NCBI RefSeq assembly: GCF_007655005.1
Contig: NZ_SZVW01000010.1
Coordinates: 248,001-312,000, forward strand
Source of the DNA: Streptomyces tibetensis
Lineage (GTDB): Bacteria; Actinomycetota; Actinomycetes; Streptomycetales; Streptomycetaceae
Direction of reading: 5' to 3'
Length of the DNA: 64,000 bases
The notes beneath the pieces were generated by a model. That model was not told the origin of the DNA and ran no database searches. It was given only the letters and a program-made list of their open reading frames with translations. The stretch's first letter is position 1, and each line of letters opens with the position of its first letter. Both the position numbers and the translations under genes were made by a program. Below, piece after piece: positions 27,042 to 35,098 of the stretch.

Positions 27042-28408
27042 GGCCGGGCGTCTGTCGGGTGGGCGAGATCGTAGGGGCGGGGGTAGGTGCTCGGACGGTA
27101 CGGAAGGTAGCGGGGCTCGGTCTTCGGATCCTCCGCCTTCGCACGGGAGTTGAGGGCGCCCGGCGAGGTGTCCCAGCGGCCGGTGTCCAGGCGGTGCTCC
27201 AGGGTGTGCAGGGCGGCCAGTGTCTCGCCCGGGGTGAAGGTGCAGTGGCCCGGCGCGTTCACGTACGCCTGGCGGAGGAGCCCGGCGGCGCCCGAAGCGG
27301 TGGCGGCCCGTCGGTAGGCGCTCTCCGACTGCACCGGGATCAGGGCGTCACCGGTGGTGTGGATGTTCAGCTGGGGGTCGCTGAGGCGGCCGGAGAGCAC
27401 GCTGGTGTTCCGCATCCACCGCACCGCGGACGGGTCGGCGGCGACCCGGGGTGCCCGGCCCAGGGCCGAGAGGTCCGTACGCAAGGACAGTCCCGCCTCC
27501 TTGTAGAGCTCCGTCACCTCTTTGTACAGCGGGGACCGTGCGAGCATCGAGGAGTAGTCGACGCCCGTGTTCCAGGACGGGTTGCCGCCCGCCCGGCTCT
27601 CGGCCTCCTGCCGCCAGCTGAACGCGGGCAGCTGGAGCAGACCCCGTACGGCGGCGTACTGGTTGGACTGCGCGGTCTTCCAGTCGCCGGGGCCCGGCTC
27701 GGTCTGCGAGGCGTCGTTGTACCCGGGGATGTTGTGCAGGGCGGCGGCCAGGGCGATCCGGGCCCGGCCCCCGGGCGTCTGCTGGGCCGCGTCGACCTTC
27801 GAGGTGAGCGCCTTGCCGGCGGCGACCGCCTCGGCCTGGTCGGTGAACCCCGCGAGCCGCACACCGGAGTCCGGGGCGAGCAGTGTGCGCAGCGCGAACA
27901 CGGGGTCCAGGGTGCTGTTCCAGTTGGCGACCCCGCCCTGCACCAGACCGCACATCGACAGCGATCCGTCGAACCGGCCGGCGTGCCGCTCGGCGAGGGT
28001 GCTGGTGACGAAGCCGCCGTACGAGGTGCCCCAGGCGAGCGTCCGCCGGGCCGCGCCGAACTTCTGGGTGAACAGGTCCAGCGTGGCGAGCTGGTCGGGC
28101 ACCGCCTCGGCGATCGCCCAGCCGTTCGTCGCGTACGAGGAGCCGATCAGGGCGTACCCCTGGGCCAGCAGCTTGTCGCGTGCGGCGGAACCGGGCGCGT
28201 TCTGGGCCGGGTTGGGGGCACCGGCCGGGGAGTACCCGTGGCTGTAGAGCAGGACCGTGCCGTTCCAGGACGCGGGGACGTCCATCACGTACGCGGCGCC
28301 GGAGGAGAGCCGGCCCTCCAGGTGGGAGCCGGTGGCGGCGGCCTGCGCCGGCAGGGCGGTCGCTCCCAGGCAGAGGCAGGCGGTCAGCAGGGCGAGGCGG
28401 ATCCTCAA
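27038..28408 (-). CDS. Secreted alpha/beta hydrolase
   Basis: A 456-residue protein. The TTG at 28408 is the likely start: AAGGA lies upstream and the start overlaps the transporter stop in TTGA. It gives a clean Sec signal peptide (LALLTACLCLGATALPAQAAA). The hydrolase core has VLLYSHGYSPAG, the nucleophile GTSYGGFVTSTLAE and a C-terminal NAPGHCTFTPGE that can provide the catalytic His. It resembles secreted tannase/feruloyl-esterase-like or prolyl-peptidase-like hydrolases. Given the flanking MHS transporter and hydroxycinnamate-type genes, release of an aromatic acid from an ester outside the cell is plausible. Confidence 0.75.
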   Translation of the reverse strand: MRIRLALLTACLCLGATALPAQAAATGSHLEGRLSSGAAYVMDVPASWNGTVLLYSHGYSPAGAPNPAQNAPGSAARDKLLAQGYALIGSSYATNGWAIAEAVPDQLATLDLFTQKFGAARRTLAWGTSYGGFVTSTLAERHAGRFDGSLSMCGLVQGGVANWNSTLDPVFALRTLLAPDSGVRLAGFTDQAEAVAAGKALTSKVDAAQQTPGGRARIALAAALHNIPGYNDASQTEPGPGDWKTAQSNQYAAVRGLLQLPAFSWRQEAESRAGGNPSWNTGVDYSSMLARSPLYKEVTELYKEAGLSLRTDLSALGRAPRVAADPSAVRWMRNTSVLSGRLSDPQLNIHTTGDALIPVQSESAYRRAATASGAAGLLRQAYVNAPGHCTFTPGETLAALHTLEHRLDTGRWDTSPGALNSRAKAEDPKTEPRYLPYRPSTYPRPYDLAHPTDARP

Positions 28409-29751
28409 CGCGGGGTTCCTTCCAGGGCGGGGGCGGCGGTGGGGGAGTCCAGGGCGTCCGTGTGCGTCTCGCGCAGCCGCCACACGGTGACCGCGGTGAC
28501 GGCCGCGCCGGCGCACAGCAACAGCGACACCGGGGTGCTGCCGCCGCCGAAGGAGGCCAGGAGGCTGCCCGCGATCAGCGGGGAGAACCCGGCGCCGATC
28601 AGGGTCGCCCCCTGGTAGCCGAGGGAGGCGCCGGTGTAGCGGACGCGGGTGCCGAACATCTCGGTGAGCAGGGCGCCCAGAGGGCCGTACATCGTCGACT
28701 GGGCGACGCCGTGACCCACGGCCAGCGCGAGGATCAGCAGGCCGGGCGAGCCGGAGTCGACCAGGGCCAGCACCGGGAACGCGAGCGCCGCCGAGGCGAC
28801 GGCACCGGCGAGGACGACGGGCCGGCGCCCGACCCGGTCGGACAGGGCGGAGGCGGCGGGCAGGACGACGAGGGCCACGCAGGAGGCGACGGTCACCGCG
28901 GTCAGCACCTGCGGCCGGGTGTAGCCCTCGTCGACGGCGTAGGAGATCATGAAGCTGGTCAGCAGCGACTGGGCGGTGAAGGCGCCGATGCCCACGCAGG
29001 CGGCCAGCAGCACGGGCTTCGGGCGGCGCAGCACCTCCACGATCGGGGGCCGGCCCACCGGCTCCCTCCTGACCTGCGCGAACAGCGGGCTCTCGGCGAC
29101 CTTCAGACGCACGAACAGGCCGACGGCCAGCAGCACGACGCTCAGCAGGAACGGCACCCGCCAGCCCCAGGAGCGGAAGTCGTCGTCCGGCAGCGTGGCG
29201 ACGAGCGTGACCACACCGGCCGACAGTACGGATCCGAGCGGGGCGCCGAGCTGGGTGAAGCTGGACCACAGACCACGCCGGGCACCACGGGCGTGCTCGG
29301 CGTGTTCGACGACCATCAGCATCGCGCCGCCCCACTCGCCGCCGATCGCGATGCCCTGCACCACGCGCAGGGCGATCAGCAGCACCGGCGCCCAGACGCC
29401 GATGGTGTCGTACGTCGGCAGCAGGCCGATGAGGAAGCTGCCGGATCCCATCAGGACCATGGTCAGCAGCATCATCGACTTGCGGCCGATCCGGTCGCCG
29501 AAGTGCCCGAAGACGATGCCGCCGAGCGGCCGGGCGAGATAGCCGGCCGCGAACGTGCCGAACGCCGCGATGGTGCCGACGGCCGGGTCGGCCCGTGGGA
29601 AGAACAGCTCGCCGAAGACGAGCGCGGCGACGGTGCCGTAGACGAGGAAGTCGTAGAACTCGACGGTCGTGCCGAGCAGGCCGGACACGGCGACCCGGCG
29701 CAACTGCCGGGAATCGGGGGAGGGTTGGGGGGTGGACGGAGATGGCTGCAC
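28405..29751 (-). CDS. MFS transporter, metabolite:H+ symporter (MHS) family
   Basis: A 448-residue transporter starting at GTG 29751 (AGGGAG six bases upstream). Motifs are GTTVEFYDFLVYGTVAAL, GHFGDRIGRKSMM, RVVQGIAIGGEWGGAM and SDRVGRRPVVLAG. GGEWGGA is typical of the MHS subgroup that takes up aromatic or organic acids. It heads the transporter-hydrolase-IclR operon and is separated from marR by 80 bp containing a sigma70-like promoter. Import of the substrate for the SDR-ligase operon on the other side of marR is inferred. Confidence 0.87.
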   Translation of the reverse strand: MQPSPSTPQPSPDSRQLRRVAVSGLLGTTVEFYDFLVYGTVAALVFGELFFPRADPAVGTIAAFGTFAAGYLARPLGGIVFGHFGDRIGRKSMMLLTMVLMGSGSFLIGLLPTYDTIGVWAPVLLIALRVVQGIAIGGEWGGAMLMVVEHAEHARGARRGLWSSFTQLGAPLGSVLSAGVVTLVATLPDDDFRSWGWRVPFLLSVVLLAVGLFVRLKVAESPLFAQVRREPVGRPPIVEVLRRPKPVLLAACVGIGAFTAQSLLTSFMISYAVDEGYTRPQVLTAVTVASCVALVVLPAASALSDRVGRRPVVLAGAVASAALAFPVLALVDSGSPGLLILALAVGHGVAQSTMYGPLGALLTEMFGTRVRYTGASLGYQGATLIGAGFSPLIAGSLLASFGGGSTPVSLLLCAGAAVTAVTVWRLRETHTDALDSPTAAPALEGTPR

Positions 29752-29788
29752 GGTGGGCTCCCTGGGGACGGGGCGCGGTTGGTCCGTG

Positions 29789-29817
29789 AAGTTATGCATC
29801 CATCGTGCAGCCGTCAA
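29789..29817 (-). promoter_or_regulatory. Sigma70-like promoter of the transporter operon
   Basis: On the minus strand TTGACG and TAACTT are separated by exactly 17 bp, about 38 bp upstream of the transporter start codon. The same TTGACG-17 bp arrangement occurs in the promoter of the SDR operon at 30381-30409. Confidence 0.5.
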
Positions 29818-29831
29818 TCATTTGCACAACA

Positions 29832-30353
29832 TCAGTTCAGGCCGTCCTCCGCGATCCGCAGCAGCAGCGCGTGCAGCGTCTCCCGCTCGGCGGGGTCCAG
29901 CGGGCCGAGCAGTTCACCGGTCACGCGCAGGCCGTCGTCGGCGGTGTCGCGGAGGAAGTCGCGGCCGCTCTCGGACAGGACGACGATCCGGCTCCGGCGG
30001 TCGTCGGGGGAGGGGCGGCGCTCGGCGAAGCCGAGCTTCTCCAGGTCGTCGACCAGGCCGACGATCGCGCTCGGGTCGTAGCCGAGCCGCGCGCTGAGTT
30101 CGCGCTGCAGGGCGCCGTCGGTGGTGGCGAGGAAGCGCAGCACCGCGTAGTGGCGCAGGCGCAGGCCCGACTCCTGGAGGCAGGCGTTGAAGAGCTGGCC
30201 CGAGCGCAGGCCCAGGCGGTACAGCAGGTAGCCCGTGTCGGCGTGCAGGCCGCGCATCCACGGCTCGTGGGCGTCGATGGGCTTCGCGGTGACGTTCTCG
30301 CGTGTGATGACGGGCTCCCTGGGCTCGGTGCTGCTTCCTGCCGATTCCAGCAT
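29832..30353 (-). CDS. MarR family transcriptional regulator
   Basis: A 173-residue winged-helix protein: YLLYRLGLRSGQLFNACL, then LRHYAVLRFLATTDGALQRELSARLGYDPSAIVGLVDDLEKLGFAERRPSPDDRRSR in the order expected of the MarR wing. ATG at 30353 is taken as the start because an earlier in-frame ATG at 30377 lies inside the palindromic operator. A strong AGGGAG further downstream has no ATG or GTG at the right distance, so the start is uncertain. It faces the SDR operon and is the prime candidate for its repressor, perhaps sensing an acyl-CoA ester as CouR does. Confidence 0.87.
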   Translation of the reverse strand: MLESAGSSTEPREPVITRENVTAKPIDAHEPWMRGLHADTGYLLYRLGLRSGQLFNACLQESGLRLRHYAVLRFLATTDGALQRELSARLGYDPSAIVGLVDDLEKLGFAERRPSPDDRRSRIVVLSESGRDFLRDTADDGLRVTGELLGPLDPAERETLHALLLRIAEDGLN

Positions 30354-30371
30354 CCCGCACCCATGGGTCGG

Positions 30372-30399
30372 CAACAACTATTGACGTCAACAATTATTG
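30372..30399. promoter_or_regulatory. 28-bp palindromic MarR operator
   Basis: The arms CAACAACTATTGAC and GTCAACAATTATTG match at 11 of 14 positions around a perfect TTGACGTCAA core. It lies in the marR/SDR divergent region and covers the -35 box of the SDR operon promoter, so binding of the MarR protein would block RNA polymerase and could also block marR itself. Confidence 0.7.
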
Positions 30400-30409
30400 C
30401 TCTTAGCTT
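30381..30409 (+). promoter_or_regulatory. Sigma70-like promoter of the aromatic-acid operon
   Basis: TTGACG (30381-30386) and TAGCTT (30404-30409) are separated by 17 bp. The -35 box is the centre of the MarR palindrome. The first gene starts 38 bp downstream. Confidence 0.6.
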
Positions 30410-30446
30410 CGATCTCGCAGTCGAACCCGTGCGAAGGGACCCACCC

Positions 30447-31364
30447 GTGTCCAGCATCGATCTCTCCGGCAAGGTCGCCGTCGTCACCGGCAGCGGTCGC
30501 GGCCTCGGCCTCGCCTACGCCCATGCCCTGGCCGCCCACGGCGCGTCCGTGGTCGTCAACGACGTCGACGAGGCGGTGGCCGAGGCGGCCGTGAAGTCCA
30601 TCGCGGAAGCGGGCGGCAGGGCCGTCGCCGAAGTCGTCCCCGTCGGCACCACCGAGGCCGCCGAGCGGCTGGTGAACCGTGCGGTCGAGGAGTTCGGCCG
30701 GCTCGACGTCCTCGTCACCAACGCGGGCATCCTGCGCGACAAGGTGCTGTGGAAGATGACCGACGAGGACTTCGACGCGGTGGTCACCACCCACCTCAAG
30801 GGCACCTTCACCTGCGCCCGCGCCGCCGCCGTGCGGATGCGCGAGCAGGGCGAGGGCGGCTCGCTGATCCTGGTCGGCTCCCCGGCCGGGCAGCGCGGCA
30901 ACTTCGGCCAGACGAACTACGCCGCCGCCAAGGCCGGCATCGCCGCCATGGCCCGCACCTGGTCGATGGAGCTGGGCCGCGCGAACATCACCGTCAACGC
31001 GATCGTGCCGGTCGCGGCCACCGCGATGACCGAGACCATCCCGGCCTTCGCCCCGTACATCGAGGCCATGAGGAGCGGCGAGCCGCTGCCGGACTTCCTG
31101 CGCAAGGGCGAGGGCTTCGGCACCCCCGAGGACTGCGCCGCCCTGGTCCCCTTCCTGGCGTCGGAGGCCGCCCGGGGCGTCACCGGCCAGGCCATCGGCA
31201 TCGGCGGCGACAAGGTGGCACTCTGGTCGCATCCGCAGGAGATCAGGGCGGCCTACGCCGACGGCGGCTGGACCCCCGGCACCCTGGCCGACGCCTGGCC
31301 CACCTCGGTCGGTGCCGAGCTCCAGTCGGTCGGCATCCCGGCGCCGAAGTTCCCGGAGGCGTGA
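30447..31364 (+). CDS. Short-chain dehydrogenase, candidate beta-hydroxyacyl-CoA dehydrogenase of a hydroxycinnamate-type pathway
   Basis: A 305-residue SDR starting at GTG 30447 (GAAGGGA upstream). It has VAVVTGSGRGLGLAYAHAL, VTNAGILRDKVLWKMTDEDFD and NYAAAKAGI for the Tyr/Lys pair. The NAGILRDK segment is typical of the MFE-2/3-hydroxyacyl-CoA dehydrogenase subgroup. It is the first gene of a four-gene operon and its stop overlaps the amidohydrolase start (TGATG). With the ligase and MaoC hydratase it could oxidise a beta-hydroxyacyl-CoA to the beta-keto form. Confidence 0.85.
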   Translation: MSSIDLSGKVAVVTGSGRGLGLAYAHALAAHGASVVVNDVDEAVAEAAVKSIAEAGGRAVAEVVPVGTTEAAERLVNRAVEEFGRLDVLVTNAGILRDKVLWKMTDEDFDAVVTTHLKGTFTCARAAAVRMREQGEGGSLILVGSPAGQRGNFGQTNYAAAKAGIAAMARTWSMELGRANITVNAIVPVAATAMTETIPAFAPYIEAMRSGEPLPDFLRKGEGFGTPEDCAALVPFLASEAARGVTGQAIGIGGDKVALWSHPQEIRAAYADGGWTPGTLADAWPTSVGAELQSVGIPAPKFPEA

Positions 31365-32251
31365 TGGACCGCTCGATGAACGTCGACGACCTGGTCGCGA
31401 TCGACGTCCACACCCACGCCGAAGTGTCCTCCCAGGGTCATTCCTCCCTCGACGACGACCTGCACGACGCCTCCTCGGCCTACTTCAAGGTCGAGGGAAA
31501 GCGGAAGCCGACGCTGGAGGAGACCGCCGCCTACTACCGCGAGCGGAACATGGCCGCCGTCATCTTCACCGTGGACGCCGAGTCCGCGACCGGCACCCCG
31601 CCCGTCCCGAACGAGGAGGTCGCCGAGGCGGCCGCCGCTAACGCCGACGTCCTCATCCCCTTCGCCTCCATCGACCCCTTCCGGGGCAGGGCGGGCGTCA
31701 GGCAGGCCCGGCGGCTGGTCGAGGAGTACGGGGTGAAGGGCTTCAAGTTCCACCCCAGCATCCAGGGGTTCTTCCCCAACGACCGGGCGGTGGCGTACGA
31801 CCTGTACGAGGTGATCGAGGAGACCGGTGCGATCGCCCTCTTCCACACCGGCCAGACGGGCATCGGTGCCGGAGTCCCCGGCGGGGGCGGCATCCGGCTG
31901 AAGTACTCCAACCCCCTGCACGTGGACGACGTGGCGGCGGACTTCCCGCACCTGAAGATCATCCTGGCGCACCCGTCCTTCCCCTGGCAGGACGAGGCCC
32001 TGGCCGTCGCCACCCACAAGCCGGGCGTGCACATCGACCTGTCCGGCTGGTCGCCGAAGTACTTCCCGCCGCAGCTCGTGCAGTACGCGAACACCCTGCT
32101 GAAGGACAAGGTGCTCTTCGGCTCCGACTTCCCCGTCCTCACCCCCGACCGCTGGCTCGCCGACTTCGACAAGCTGACGATCAAGGAAGAGGTCCGGCCG
32201 AAGATCCTCAAGGAGAACGCCGCCCGCCTGCTCGGGCTGACGACACCGTAA
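31364..32251 (+). CDS. Amidohydrolase family protein
   Basis: A 295-residue metal-dependent hydrolase of the ACMSD/gamma-resorcylate decarboxylase branch: IDVHTHAEV (HxH), GFKFHPSIQGF, FHTGQTG, ILAHPSFPW and LFGSDFPV supply metal and catalytic residues. This branch includes hydrolytic C-C cleavage enzymes and CouH-like proteins proposed to act on beta-keto aromatic acyl-CoA. Translation is coupled to the SDR by a one-base overlap. The exact reaction is inferred from neighbours. Confidence 0.85.
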   Translation: MDRSMNVDDLVAIDVHTHAEVSSQGHSSLDDDLHDASSAYFKVEGKRKPTLEETAAYYRERNMAAVIFTVDAESATGTPPVPNEEVAEAAAANADVLIPFASIDPFRGRAGVRQARRLVEEYGVKGFKFHPSIQGFFPNDRAVAYDLYEVIEETGAIALFHTGQTGIGAGVPGGGGIRLKYSNPLHVDDVAADFPHLKIILAHPSFPWQDEALAVATHKPGVHIDLSGWSPKYFPPQLVQYANTLLKDKVLFGSDFPVLTPDRWLADFDKLTIKEEVRPKILKENAARLLGLTTP

Positions 32252-32261
32252 GGGGCGTGAC

Positions 32262-33764
32262 ATGCGCAACGAGGGACTGGGGTCGTGGCCCGCACGCCGG
32301 GCCCGCAAGACCCCGCACCGCCCCGCCCTGATCCACGGCGACACGTCCGCCGACTACGGCACGCTGTACGAGCGCACCACCCGCCTGGCCCACGCCCTGC
32401 GCGCCCGGGGCGTGCGCCGCGGCGACCGCATCGCCTACCTCGGCCCGAACCATCCCTCCTACCTGGAGACCCTGTTCGCGGCCGGCACGCTCGGCGCGGT
32501 GTTCGTCCCGCTCAACATCCGCCTCGCCGGACCGGAGATCGCCTACCAGCTCGCCGACTCCGGCGCGCGGGCGCTCGTCTACGGCCCGTCCTACGCGGGT
32601 CTCGTCGCGGGCCTGCCGGGCAGCACGGACGTACGCCTCTACCTGGAGGTGGGCGGCGAGTACGAGGCGGCCGTCGCGGAGGCGTCACAGGAGCCGGTCG
32701 ACGAACCGGTGGGCGCCGACGACACCTGCATCATCATGTACACCTCGGGCACGACCGGCCGCCCCAAGGGCGCCATGCTCACCCACGGCAACCTCACCTG
32801 GAACGCGGTCAACGTCCTCGTCGACACCGACCTGATCGCCGACGAACGCGCCCTGGTCTCCGCCCCGCTGTTCCACACGGCGGGTCTGAACATGCTGACG
32901 CTGCCGGTCCTGCTGAAGGGCGGCACCTGCGTCCTGGTCGACGCCTTCGACCCGGAGGCCACCTTCGACCTCATCGAACGGCACCGGATCACCTTCATGT
33001 TCGGCGTGCCCACGATGTTCGACCAGGTGGCCCGCCACCCGCGCTGGCCCGACGCCGACCTGTCCTCGCTGCGCATCCTCACCTGCGGCGGCTCCCCGGT
33101 CCCTACCCCGCTGATCACCGCCTACCAGGAGCGAGGTCTGACCTTCCTCCAGGGCTACGGCATGACCGAGGCCGCCCCCGGCACGCTGTTCCTGGACGCC
33201 GAGCACGCCGTGAGCAAGGCGGGATCGGCGGGTGTGCCGCACTTCTTCAGCGACGTCCGCGTCGTCCGGCCGGACCTCGCGCCGGCCGACGTCGGCGAGG
33301 TCGGCGAGGTCGTCGTGCGCGGCCCGCACGTCATGCCCGGCTACTGGGGGCTGCCCGAGGAGACCGCCGCCTCCTTCGCGGACGGCTGGTTCCGCAGCGG
33401 CGACGCCGCACACGTCGACGAGGACGGCTACGTCCACATCGTCGACCGCATCAAAGACATGATCATCTCGGGCGGCGAGAACGTCTACCCCGCCGAGATC
33501 GAGGACCGGCTCCTCGCCCATCCGGACATCGCCGAGTGCGCGGTGATCGGGGTGCCGGACGACAAGTGGGGCGAGGTGCCGCGCGCGGTCGTCGTACCCC
33601 GCGAGGGCGCCGTCCTCGACCCCGACGAGGTGCTCGCCTCGCTCGCGGGCCGCCTCGCCAAGTACAAGATCCCGAAGTCGGTGGTCCTCGCGGACGAACT
33701 CCCGCGCACCGCCTCCGGAAAACTCCTCAAGTCCCGTGTCCGTACCCGCTACGGCAAGCAGTAA
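32262..33764 (+). CDS. Acyl-CoA synthetase (AMP-forming), likely aromatic-acid ligase
   Basis: A 500-residue ANL-family enzyme with the P-loop-like MYTSGTTGRPKGAMLTHGN, the A5 motif LQGYGMTEAAPG, the A7/A8 region DGWFRSGDAAHVDEDGYVHIVDRIKDMIISGGENVYPAEIE and the C-terminal catalytic Lys in PRTASGKLLK. It activates a carboxylic acid to its CoA thioester; context suggests a hydroxycinnamic or phenylpropionic acid. It lies ten bases after the amidohydrolase gene and eight before maoC. Confidence 0.9.
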   Translation: MRNEGLGSWPARRARKTPHRPALIHGDTSADYGTLYERTTRLAHALRARGVRRGDRIAYLGPNHPSYLETLFAAGTLGAVFVPLNIRLAGPEIAYQLADSGARALVYGPSYAGLVAGLPGSTDVRLYLEVGGEYEAAVAEASQEPVDEPVGADDTCIIMYTSGTTGRPKGAMLTHGNLTWNAVNVLVDTDLIADERALVSAPLFHTAGLNMLTLPVLLKGGTCVLVDAFDPEATFDLIERHRITFMFGVPTMFDQVARHPRWPDADLSSLRILTCGGSPVPTPLITAYQERGLTFLQGYGMTEAAPGTLFLDAEHAVSKAGSAGVPHFFSDVRVVRPDLAPADVGEVGEVVVRGPHVMPGYWGLPEETAASFADGWFRSGDAAHVDEDGYVHIVDRIKDMIISGGENVYPAEIEDRLLAHPDIAECAVIGVPDDKWGEVPRAVVVPREGAVLDPDEVLASLAGRLAKYKIPKSVVLADELPRTASGKLLKSRVRTRYGKQ

Positions 33765-33772
33765 GGATCCGC

Positions 33773-34228
33773 ATGAGCATCACCGTCAACGGCCTCGACG
33801 AACTCAAGAAGCTCGCCGGCAGCGACCTCGGCACCAGCGAGTGGATCGAGGTGACGCAGGAGCGCATCGACACCTTCGCCGACGCCACGGGCGACCACCA
33901 GTGGATCCACGTGGACCCCGAGCGCGCCAAGGACGGCCCCTTCGGCGCCCCCATCGCGCACGGCTACCTCACGCTGTCCCTCTTCATCCCCCTGTTCACC
34001 GAGCTGCTGGACGTCCAGGGAGTGACGACGAAGGTCAACTACGGCCTCAACAAGGTGCGTTTCCCCTCACCCGTCAAGGTCGGCTCCCGCATCCGCCTCA
34101 CGGCGAAGCTCGCCGAGGTCGAGGAGGTGCCGGGCGGCGTGCAGATCACCGTCGAGGGCGCCATCGAGATCGAGGGCGCCACCAAGCCCGCCGCCGTGCT
34201 GCAGAGCCTGTCGCGGTTCTACGCCTGA
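33773..34228 (+). CDS. MaoC-like acyl-CoA hydratase
   Basis: A 151-residue hotdog-fold protein with the hydratase-2 motif ATGDHQWIHVDPERAKDGPFGAPIAHGYLTLSL, in which Asp and His are catalytic in R-specific enoyl-CoA hydratases. It would hydrate the double bond of the aromatic enoyl-CoA formed by the upstream ligase. Its end overlaps the convergent PaaX gene by ten bases. Confidence 0.9.
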   Translation: MSITVNGLDELKKLAGSDLGTSEWIEVTQERIDTFADATGDHQWIHVDPERAKDGPFGAPIAHGYLTLSLFIPLFTELLDVQGVTTKVNYGLNKVRFPSPVKVGSRIRLTAKLAEVEEVPGGVQITVEGAIEIEGATKPAAVLQSLSRFYA

Positions 34229-35055
34229 GGCCGCGCGGGCACCAGGTCCAGAAGGCGTTCCGAGGCGTCGCGGACGAGCGGTGAGAGCCGCTCGTGCACC
34301 GTCCGGAACGTCTTCTCGGCCTGCTCGGCCGGCCAGTCGTCCGGCAGGTGCCCGACGGGCAGCCGGGGGTCGCGCCGGACGATCTGCAACCACTCCGTCT
34401 GGAGCCGCAGCCGCAGCATGAGGGCGTCGTCGGCTTCCGGCAGGTCGTCCTCCCACGACTGCCAGCGCCGTACGAACCCCGCGTAGCGCCCGGCCAGGTC
34501 GGACAGCTCCCACGTCTCCTCGATCATCCGGCCGATGTCCGTGCCGGTGTCCGCGTGCGCCCGGAAGACCTTCACATGGGCGGACAGGCCGAGCTCGGCC
34601 ACCAGGGCCGACACGTCGACCTCGCCCGGGGCGATCCACAAGCCGTTGAAGAGCGGACCGAAGCCGCTCCAGGTCAGCCGGGAGCGCAGGTCGTGCCGCT
34701 GGCGCTGCCAGGACTCCGGCAGGGAGAAGCCGAGCAGCGTCCAGGTGCCGTCCCACCGGCGGTTGACGGCACCCGTCCGCCAGATCCGCTGCTCGCCGTC
34801 GCGCAGCACCGCCTCCGAGCGCTCGGTCAGCCCGAAGTACATCCGGCGGCCCTCGCGCTGCCGGCGCAGCAGGTCACGGCCCGCCATGCGGCTCAGCGTG
34901 GAGCGCGTCGCCTGCTCGCCGATCCCGGCCCGGGCGAAGACGTCGATGACGCTTCCCGAGTACACGCACACGTCACGGCCGAGCACCTGGTCGCCCAGGA
35001 ACGTCAGCATCAGGGACTGGGGCCGCAGCGGCTCTTCACCGGTCACGCGGCCCAC
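34219..35055 (-). CDS. PaaX family transcriptional regulator
   Basis: A 278-residue protein. The N-terminal winged helix (LMLTFLGDQVLGRDVCVYSGSVIDVFARAGIGEQATRSTLSRM) and the middle domain (NRRWDGTWTLLGFSLPE, RLTWSGFGPLFNGLWIAPGE) are typical of PaaX, the phenylacetyl-CoA-responsive repressor of phenylacetate genes. No paa catabolic operon is visible, so it may instead sense a CoA ester from the adjacent ligase. GTG at 35055 (GGAGG four bases upstream) is chosen; GTG at 35046 is possible. Confidence 0.87.
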   Translation of the reverse strand: MGRVTGEEPLRPQSLMLTFLGDQVLGRDVCVYSGSVIDVFARAGIGEQATRSTLSRMAGRDLLRRQREGRRMYFGLTERSEAVLRDGEQRIWRTGAVNRRWDGTWTLLGFSLPESWQRQRHDLRSRLTWSGFGPLFNGLWIAPGEVDVSALVAELGLSAHVKVFRAHADTGTDIGRMIEETWELSDLAGRYAGFVRRWQSWEDDLPEADDALMLRLRLQTEWLQIVRRDPRLPVGHLPDDWPAEQAEKTFRTVHERLSPLVRDASERLLDLVPARPQA

Positions 35056-35098
35056 CGTACCTCCGCTCCATCCGTCGGTGACCTGCTGGTACGCCGGG

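Noticed and set aside
34219..35055. Phenylacetate degradation region suggested by PaaX
   Set aside because: No paaABCDE epoxidase or paaG/Z genes are in the window; the adjacent operon fits a hydroxycinnamate-type pathway better.
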